NCBI RefSeq assembly: GCF_000227115.2 | Contig: NC_016483.1 | Coordinates: 248,001-312,000, forward strand | DNA length: 64,000 nt | Direction of reading: 5' to 3' | Origin: Naumovozyma dairenensis CBS 421 | Taxonomy: Eukaryota; Ascomycota; Saccharomycetes; Saccharomycetales; Saccharomycetaceae | Part shown: piece by piece, positions 57,655 through 64,000 of the stretch | How the letters are laid out: every line of letters starts with the position of its first letter | How positions within the stretch are numbered: position 1 is the first letter of the stretch | Position numbers and translations under genes: made by a program | The notes under the pieces: model-generated | Told to the model about the DNA's origin: nothing | Database searches by the model: none | What the model saw: the letters and a program-made list of their open reading frames with translations, nothing else

Positions 57655-60600
57655 ATGGTTTCTGCTACTAAGAAAAGAAAGACCACTTCAAAGGCTCATA
57701 AGCATACACATGAACATGAAAAGGATGAAACCTTCGATGAATTACTGAAACCAATATACAAAGGGAAAAAATTAACAGATGAAATCAACACGGCTGACGA
57801 TAAATGGCATTTATTACCTGCATTCCTAAAAGTGAAAGGGTTAGTAAAACAACATTTAGATTCATTCAATTATTTTGTAGATGTGGATTTAAAGAAAATC
57901 ATCAAGGCAAATCAATTAATATTAAGTGATGTGGATCCTGAATTTTATTTGAAATATGTGGATATTAGAGTTGGGAAGAAATCTACTTCTTCAGCAAGGG
58001 ATTACTTAACTCCACCTCATGAGTGTAGATTAAGAGATATGACATACTCTGCCCCAATTTATGTCGATATCGAATATACAAGAGGTAGAAATATTATTAT
58101 GCATAAGGATGTCGAGATTGGCAGAATGCCCATCATGTTGAGATCAAATAAATGTACATTATACGGTGCAGATGAAAAGCAAATGGCTAAATTGAATGAA
58201 TGTCCCTTAGATCCAGGTGGGTATTTTATTGTCAATGGTACTGAAAAAGTTATCCTAGTTCAAGAACAATTATCTAAAAATCGTATCATTGTGGAAGCTG
58301 ATGAAAAGAAGGGGATAGTACAAGCATCAGTTACTTCATCTACACATGAAAGAAAATCTAAGACTTACGTTATTACTAAAAATGGGAAGATTTATTTGAA
58401 ACATAATTCTATAGCAGAGGAAATCCCAATCGTTATTGTCTTGAAAGCTTGTGGTATAGTCTCCGATTTAGAAATCATGCAATTAGTTTGTGGCAATGAT
58501 AGTAGTTACCAAGATATATTCGCTGTCAATTTGGAAGAAGCTGCAAAGTTGAACCTATATACACAACAGCAAGCATTAGAGTTCATTGGTGCAAAAGTAA
58601 AGACTATGAGAAGGCAAAAATTATCCATTTTACAAGAAGGTATTGAAGCAATTGCAACTACTGTTGTAGCTCATTTAACTGTCGAGGCATTAGATTTTAG
58701 AGAGAAGGCCTTATATATGGCAATGATGACTCGTAGAGTTGTGATGGCTATTCATAACCCAAAGATGGTTGATGATAGAGATTATGTCGGTAATAAACGT
58801 CTTGAATTGGCAGGTCAAATGGTCTCCTTACTATTTGAAGATTTATTCAAAAAATTCAACAGTGACTTCAAAGCTACCATTGACAAAGTATTAGAAAAAC
58901 CAAACAGAGCCATGGAATATGACGCTCTATTATCCATCAATGTTCATTCCAATAATATTACAAGTGGTTTAAATAGAGCTATTTCAACAGGGAATTGGTC
59001 ATTAAAGAGATTTAAGATGGAAAGAGCAGGTGTCACTCATGTTTTATCAAGATTATCATATATTTCTGCTTTGGGTATGATGACAAGAATTTCATCCCAA
59101 TTCGAAAAATCAAGAAAGGTCTCTGGTCCAAGAGCGTTACAACCTTCTCAATTCGGTATGTTATGTACTGCAGATACCCCAGAAGGTGAAGCATGTGGTT
59201 TAGTTAAAAATTTAGCCTTAATGACGCATATTACTTCAGATGACGAAGAAGAACCAATAAAGAGAGTCTGTTATGTCTTAGGTGTTGAAGATATCAGTTT
59301 AATTGATAGTGCGTCTCTTCATTTGAATTTCGGTGTCTATTTAAATGGTACTTTAATAGGTACAACAAGATTCCCAATTAAATTCGTTTCCCAATTTAGA
59401 CATTTAAGAAGAACTGGTAAAGTTTCTGAATTTATCTCCATTTATACAAATTCCCATCAAAAGGCCGTCCACATTGCTACAGATGGTGGTAGAATTTGTA
59501 GGCCATTGATCATTGTTACTAATGGTAAGTCACATGTTACTGCAGATCATTTAAGAAGTCTTCTAGAAGGTAAATTAGTTTTTGATGACTTCTTAAAACT
59601 TGGTTTAGTAGAATATTTGGATGTCAACGAAGAAAATGATTCCTTTATCGCTTTATATGAAAAGGATATTAACGTTGCCAGCACTCATATGGAAATTGAG
59701 CCATTCACAGTCTTGGGTGCAGTTGCTGGTTTAATTCCTTATCCTCACCATAACCAATCTCCACGTAATACTTATCAATGTGCGATGGGTAAACAAGCCA
59801 TTGGTGCTATCGCTTACAATCAATTCAAGAGAATAGATACTTTATTATATTTGATGATATATCCACAACAACCAATGGTGAAAACAAAAACTATTGAGTT
59901 AATTGATTATGATAAATTACCTGCTGGCCAAAACGCCACAGTGGCAGTTATGTCTTATTCAGGGTATGATATTGAAGATGCCCTAGTAATAAACAAAGCA
60001 TCTATAGATAGAGGTTTCGGTCGTTGTGAAACCCGTAGAAAGACAACAACAATCCTGAAGAGATACCCAAATCATACACAAGATATTATTAGTGGTATGC
60101 GTGTAGATGAAAATGGAGATCCAATATGGCAGCATAAAGCTCTTGGACCTGATGGGTTGGGTGAAGTAGGTATGAAATTAGATAGTGGTCAAATATATAT
60201 CAATAAAGCTGTTCCAACAAACCCAACTTCTGATTTAAATGCTGCTCCTGAACAATCACAATATAGAGATACCCCAGTTATGTATAGAGCTCCAGAACCA
60301 TCACATATTGATCAAGTTATGATGTCTGTCTCCGATAATGACCAAGCCTTAATTAAAGTTCTATTAAGACAAAACAGAAGACCAGAACTAGGTGATAAAT
60401 TTTCTTCCAGACATGGACAAAAGGGTGTTTGTGGTATCATTGTGCAGCAGGAAGATATGCCGTTCAATGATCAAGGTATTGTGCCCGATATTATTATGAA
60501 TCCTCATGGTTTCCCATCTCGTATGACTGTTGGTAAGATGATTGAATTGGTTTCTGGTAAAGCAGGTGTTTTAAACGGTTCTTTGGAATATGGTACATGT

Positions 60601-61119
60601 TTCGGTGGTTCTAAATTAGAAGATATGTCGAAGATATTAGTCGATCAAGGTTTCAACTATTCCGGTAAAGATATGCTTTATTCAGGTATTACTGGTGAAT
60701 GTCTACAGGCATATATATTCTTTGGTCCAATTTATTATCAAAAATTGAAACATATGGTTCTAGATAAAATGCATGCAAGAGCTAGAGGTCCAAGAGCTGT
60801 CTTGACGCGTCAACCTACTGAAGGTAGATCAAGAGATGGTGGTCTGAGATTAGGTGAAATGGAAAGAGACTGTGTTATTGCCTACGGTGCATCTCAATTG
60901 TTACTAGAAAGATTGATGATAAGTTCGGATGCTTTTGAAGTTGACGTATGTGATGAATGTGGTTTGATGGGTTATAGTGGTTGGTGTACAACATGTAAGA
61001 GTGCCGAAAATATCATCAAAATGACTATTCCTTACGCCGCTAAATTATTATTCCAGGAATTATTATCCATGAACATAGCCCCAAGATTAAGATTAGAAGA
61101 TATTTTTGTGAAAGCATAA
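57655..61119 (+). CDS. RET1: RNA polymerase III second-largest subunit C128
   Basis: Ret1 forms with Rpc160 the catalytic core of RNA polymerase III, making tRNA, 5S and U6. The protein has 1154 residues (S. cerevisiae 1149). Beta-subunit landmarks are in order: protrusion and lobe, the fork region ([31 protein letters not shown]), the hybrid-binding block ([20 protein letters not shown]), the [12 protein letters not shown] motif, and the anchor with the C-terminal zinc ribbon C1099, C1102, C1111, C1114. Position and strand equal YOR207C. Confidence 0.99.
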   Translation: MVSATKKRKTTSKAHKHTHEHEKDETFDELLKPIYKGKKLTDEINTADDKWHLLPAFLKVKGLVKQHLDSFNYFVDVDLKKIIKANQLILSDVDPEFYLKYVDIRVGKKSTSSARDYLTPPHECRLRDMTYSAPIYVDIEYTRGRNIIMHKDVEIGRMPIMLRSNKCTLYGADEKQMAKLNECPLDPGGYFIVNGTEKVILVQEQLSKNRIIVEADEKKGIVQASVTSSTHERKSKTYVITKNGKIYLKHNSIAEEIPIVIVLKACGIVSDLEIMQLVCGNDSSYQDIFAVNLEEAAKLNLYTQQQALEFIGAKVKTMRRQKLSILQEGIEAIATTVVAHLTVEALDFREKALYMAMMTRRVVMAIHNPKMVDDRDYVGNKRLELAGQMVSLLFEDLFKKFNSDFKATIDKVLEKPNRAMEYDALLSINVHSNNITSGLNRAISTGNWSLKRFKMERAGVTHVLSRLSYISALGMMTRISSQFEKSRKVSGPRALQPSQFGMLCTADTPEGEACGLVKNLALMTHITSDDEEEPIKRVCYVLGVEDISLIDSASLHLNFGVYLNGTLIGTTRFPIKFVSQFRHLRRTGKVSEFISIYTNSHQKAVHIATDGGRICRPLIIVTNGKSHVTADHLRSLLEGKLVFDDFLKLGLVEYLDVNEENDSFIALYEKDINVASTHMEIEPFTVLGAVAGLIPYPHHNQSPRNTYQCAMGKQAIGAIAYNQFKRIDTLLYLMIYPQQPMVKTKTIELIDYDKLPAGQNATVAVMSYSGYDIEDALVINKASIDRGFGRCETRRKTTTILKRYPNHTQDIISGMRVDENGDPIWQHKALGPDGLGEVGMKLDSGQIYINKAVPTNPTSDLNAAPEQSQYRDTPVMYRAPEPSHIDQVMMSVSDNDQALIKVLLRQNRRPELGDKFSSRHGQKGVCGIIVQQEDMPFNDQGIVPDIIMNPHGFPSRMTVGKMIELVSGKAGVLNGSLEYGTCFGGSKLEDMSKILVDQGFNYSGKDMLYSGITGECLQAYIFFGPIYYQKLKHMVLDKMHARARGPRAVLTRQPTEGRSRDGGLRLGEMERDCVIAYGASQLLLERLMISSDAFEVDVCDECGLMGYSGWCTTCKSAENIIKMTIPYAAKLLFQELLSMNIAPRLRLEDIFVKA

Positions 61120-61937
61120 ATAGGCATTGAAAATTGAGGGAAGTTCTAATTATTCAGGAACTTTTGTTATTTATTTTTCCTTTTAACTTCATATAAACTC
61201 ATACTTCACATGTCTTCTGTAAATTAGCATATCATATATCTGTCAGCATTATTACACTGTATCCAAGCCTGTTTGTCATAAGTCCTTCAATACTGGTTAT
61301 CGATAGTTCGGTCAACCATGGGAGCGACTCGGTCCGACTGATCACCGGATGTCTCATTACCTCTTACTACGTATGCAGTCAGGGGTCTGCATTGTATTGG
61401 ACACTACGTATGTCATAAGCTAAAGTATATAAGCAACCATGTTGGGACGTCTTTAAACTGCTGGATCCTTTGGGTGTCTGTTTATCTGTCATATTTATTA
61501 TACTATATATTACTACGTAATCAATCAAGAATACTTTTAATTAGGGAATTACCCTCAACAATATCATACCTAAAGTATAGTCAGACCTTTATCAGCAGTT
61601 CCTTAATATTTTTAATTGTTATTCCATTGACTTACTGTTTCAATTAATGCTAACAATGTATGTACGTATTGTAATAAGGCATATAAGGTACATAACGTAA
61701 AAATTGAAAACAACCTTAACCTTTAAAAGTAACATTGTCAACACTTCATAACACACTATTGAGATGATAATGCTGGATAATATTAACCTCCTGATATAAC
61801 TATTTATAAACTAGATAAGCATTACCAAAATATTGAAGTATCACCATCTCCATATCCTTCAATAAAGATTACATCGTACTCCCTACTTGGCAGCGCTTCC
61901 ATCCTCAAATTATCTTAGCCACTAAGCAAGCACTGTA
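61120..61937. other. Intergenic, RET1 3' side and promoter of the orphan gene
   Basis: It has a moderately G/C-rich patch at 61310-61345 (GGGAGCGACTCGGTCCGACT). No tRNA fold could be closed there. No other feature was seen. Confidence 0.45.
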
Positions 61938-62699
61938 ATGCCTGAAAACCGTTCTAAAACTACCACCAGACGCCCGGCTGTATATCCACTATCAACTACG
62001 GAAGATCAGAATAGTAGGCTAGTATCTACTAATACTTTACCTGGTTCTAAATCGAAGACAAATAAACATCTGTCCAAAGTGAAAAATGACCACTCTAAAA
62101 ATAAAACCAAAACACGATCGAATCTGAATGTTAGTGCTGATACAAATCCTTCAACTAGTTCCATAAAGCCACCTAAAAGTAACGATAGATCAACTTCCAA
62201 TGATGGAAAGCGAAGTAACTTAGGCACTCGTAGTACAATTAAAACGGGGAGTATATCAACATTAGAGAAGTCAGAAGGTGTATGGTCAGATATAGATACT
62301 TTAGATGATGTAAAAAAGATGGCTCAAGATTATAAAGGTGATGGCTTTCCCTCAAATTTCGAATCAAACTTGGATCAAATGCGTCGATCCAATGCAAAAT
62401 TATTAACAGCAATGAGAGACAGGAATGAAAGATTACAGAAAGAATATGAGGCTCGTACAGAGAATGAATGTGCGACTTTTGTAGATGATGGTGAAAACTT
62501 CTTCGAAGCAAAAAAAGAGAACGAGATAGAAGAAAATAACACTAGGAGCCACTATACGGCGATGTGTGGGAATAAGGATGCAGTAATCAATGAACAAGAA
62601 GCTCAGTATGTGGAAGGTGTAATAGACATTATAAAAAAACTACGTCTCCCCATTACTCCAGGAACAACCGAAGGTGAGTCTTCAGATAGTCTTGCTTAG
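61938..62699 (+). CDS. Unrecognised 253-residue protein with predicted helical segment
   Basis: I do not recognise this family. Residues 1-110 are basic and low-complexity (Lys/Ser/Thr/Asn). A short conserved-looking block follows (WSDIDTLDDVKKMAQDYKG, about 115-133). A charged helix that could form a coiled coil comes next (FESNLDQMRRSNAKLLTAMR, then DRNERLQKEYEA). The last 75 residues are acidic, with an amphipathic stretch (YVEGVIDIIKKLRLPI). There is no signal or membrane segment. S. cerevisiae has no gene between RET1 and NOC2. On the sister region the plus-strand genes near here are NAN1, KAP120 and SPC29; only SPC29 is similar in size (also about 253), but I see no sequence match. Frame length, codon use and an ATG in good context suggest a real gene. 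Confidence 0.75.
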   Translation: MPENRSKTTTRRPAVYPLSTTEDQNSRLVSTNTLPGSKSKTNKHLSKVKNDHSKNKTKTRSNLNVSADTNPSTSSIKPPKSNDRSTSNDGKRSNLGTRSTIKTGSISTLEKSEGVWSDIDTLDDVKKMAQDYKGDGFPSNFESNLDQMRRSNAKLLTAMRDRNERLQKEYEARTENECATFVDDGENFFEAKKENEIEENNTRSHYTAMCGNKDAVINEQEAQYVEGVIDIIKKLRLPITPGTTEGESSDSLA

Positions 62700-62811
62700 A
62701 CGTGTTTTATAATTTACAAAATCAATATATAAGAATATCATGGTACATATACTCAATTATAGACAATAATAACTGACACTCCTCTTTGTTAGGATACTCC
62801 AAATACATAAT

Positions 62812-64000
62812 CTATTCAGAATCTGACATCTCGACATCTTCATCTTCAGATTCTTCAGCGTTTCTAGCCTTCTGTTCTTCCTTTTCTCTATCTTCTTCTT
62901 CCAAACTTTCTCTCAAAAGTTTAGCCTTTTCTTCTTTAACCTCTCTTTGAACGAAAACATATGCACCTAGAGGAGTCTTTTCCCATGGTAGATCATTTAA
63001 GAATCTATTCACCTCAGTATTGTTACTTGGACTGAATTCAACCTCAGATCTTTTCGTTTGAATGAATGTACTATTTTGATTCAATTTCTCAACAATATTT
63101 GATAATTGTTTATTGAACTTAATATTCTTGGAAGTCTTTATGTAACGACGTAAGGAAATTATTACAGGAGTGGCTAATTCCGGGAACGAAACACTTTTAC
63201 AATATAGGGTAAAATACTCGCCTACCAAATCAACAAACTGTTCAACTAGACCTTCTTGATAAACTTTTGTACCCAAATATGCTTGTGTACATTTGATGTT
63301 GTGATCGAAATCGAATGCTTCCAAATTTTCTTTTCTTTTAGAGAACTTAGTAAAGGCAGTAGATGTCAGAATTTCAGATAATAATGGGAATATTGGGATG
63401 AAAACACCGGTATTTTGAGACAGTCTAATCAAAGATTTGATCAAATAGAATCTTAATGGGAAAAATTGAGCTGTTGGTATCAACCTTGTGACACCGATTG
63501 TAACTTGAACTAGGGGATAAATCAATTGTCTCAATGGAGATTCACGGCCGTTTTCTCTTTCTGGATTACAAGAGAAGGATAAAACACGAGACCAGAAATC
63601 TAGAGAATGACAGAATTGCCAATTATAAATAATTTTATATACCTCTGCTGGATCAGATCTTGTGGTCTTTTTAGTTGTAGCATTCATCGTATTTCTCAAA
63701 TGGATAGCTAATTGTCTGATGTATTCAAAACCAACTTGGTAACTGACAACTTCATCAATACCGAATAATTCTGCAGCCGAATTCTTTTGGAAATTGATCA
63801 ATGGCATTGTTCTTAAATTGGTTTTACGGCAACTTTTAATGAAAGTTGAGTAAGTAGTCTTCAACACAACTTCAAGGATGGATTTTTTGAATTCTTTAGA
63901 AGCACTATGTAGGAAGGCAAATGAAGCGATTTGAGTTTCCACTTCTCTAGTTGTAGCCCAGATTTCAACAATATTTTTAATCAATTCTTTTATGACCCTT
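62812..64000 (-). CDS. NOC2: Nucleolar complex protein 2, 5' end outside the window
   Basis: Noc2 escorts pre-60S particles with Noc1 and then Noc3. The C-terminal 396 codons are here; the frame is open to the window edge with no ATG near it, and S. cerevisiae Noc2 is about 710 residues. The helical-repeat domain includes [40 protein letters not shown] and [16 protein letters not shown] Glu/Asp-rich tail ([12 protein letters not shown]) ends the protein. Position and strand equal YOR206W. Confidence 0.97.
   Translation of the reverse strand, partial: RVIKELIKNIVEIWATTREVETQIASFAFLHSASKEFKKSILEVVLKTTYSTFIKSCRKTNLRTMPLINFQKNSAAELFGIDEVVSYQVGFEYIRQLAIHLRNTMNATTKKTTRSDPAEVYKIIYNWQFCHSLDFWSRVLSFSCNPERENGRESPLRQLIYPLVQVTIGVTRLIPTAQFFPLRFYLIKSLIRLSQNTGVFIPIFPLLSEILTSTAFTKFSKRKENLEAFDFDHNIKCTQAYLGTKVYQEGLVEQFVDLVGEYFTLYCKSVSFPELATPVIISLRRYIKTSKNIKFNKQLSNIVEKLNQNSTFIQTKRSEVEFSPSNNTEVNRFLNDLPWEKTPLGAYVFVQREVKEEKAKLLRESLEEEDREKEEQKARNAEESEDEDVEMSDSE

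Noticed and set aside
61310..61420. Possible tRNA or small RNA in a G/C-rich patch
   Set aside because: No cloverleaf or box motifs could be assembled.

Overview
The window is nuclear DNA of a budding yeast of the family Saccharomycetaceae: about 35% G+C by eye, mostly intronless closely packed genes, canonical yeast introns (GTATGT donor, TACTAAC or near-TACTAAC branch point) where introns occur, and proteins that read at once as orthologues of Saccharomyces cerevisiae genes. Asn/Ser/poly-N tracts are common. The species cannot be fixed from the sequence; a post-whole-genome-duplication genus such as Naumovozyma or Kazachstania is my guess. Two 20-base runs of N (28425-28444, 33217-33236) are assembly gaps.

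Layout. Gene order and strand follow S. cerevisiae chromosome XV from HES1 (YOR237W) down to NOC2 (YOR206W), inverted so that Watson genes lie on the minus strand here. Left part (1-7.6 kb): KES1/HES1 (3' cut by the window edge), DFR1, POC4, the intron-containing U3 snoRNA, RPL33 with its intron, then a 2.2-kb stretch without a clear gene. Second part (7.6-20 kb): KIN4/FRK1, MGE1, MKK1/2 and two tandem WTM genes. Third part (20-37 kb): TAM41 (foreign to this block in S. cerevisiae), MCP1, HER1/GIP3, ISU1/2, RPB8, DSC3, ODC1/2, MCT1, RCN2 and a truncated gene exactly where STE13 should be. Fourth part (37.9-64 kb): RFC1, RUD3, AIM41, a sporulation-type secreted protein in the SPR2/SPO19 position, TAF14 (intron), SAS5, STE4, HHO1, MGM1, RPB10, NPT1, RET1, an unrecognised 253-residue protein and the C-terminal part of NOC2.

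Three genes here (POC4, TAF14, HHO1) sit in S. cerevisiae only on the sister ohnologous region of chromosome XVI, while others expected there (RDS2, COX11, RPL5, TBF1, NAN1, KAP120) and PTP2 from chromosome XV are absent. This mosaic is what independent gene loss after the shared duplication produces, so the window is best read as one of two sister tracks in a post-duplication yeast.

Functional themes are those of a housekeeping region: ribosome synthesis (U3, RPL33, NOC2), RNA polymerase subunits (RPB8, RPB10, RET1), mitochondrial biogenesis (MGE1, TAM41, MCP1, ISU, ODC, MCT1, AIM41, MGM1), signalling (MKK, KIN4, STE4, RCN2) and chromatin (TAF14, SAS5, HHO1, WTM, RFC1). I found no mobile element, tRNA gene, CRISPR array or new multi-gene system. 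The notable points are deviations within known families: a truncated STE13 relic, a roughly 110-residue acidic insertion inside the Sas5 YEATS domain, a long acidic N-terminal region on histone H1, loss of the activation-loop threonine in the KIN4-type kinase, a WTM gene whose start codon seems to have been lost, a His-Asp tail on mitochondrial Mct1, and a middle-sporulation element in front of the SPR2/SPO19-position gene.
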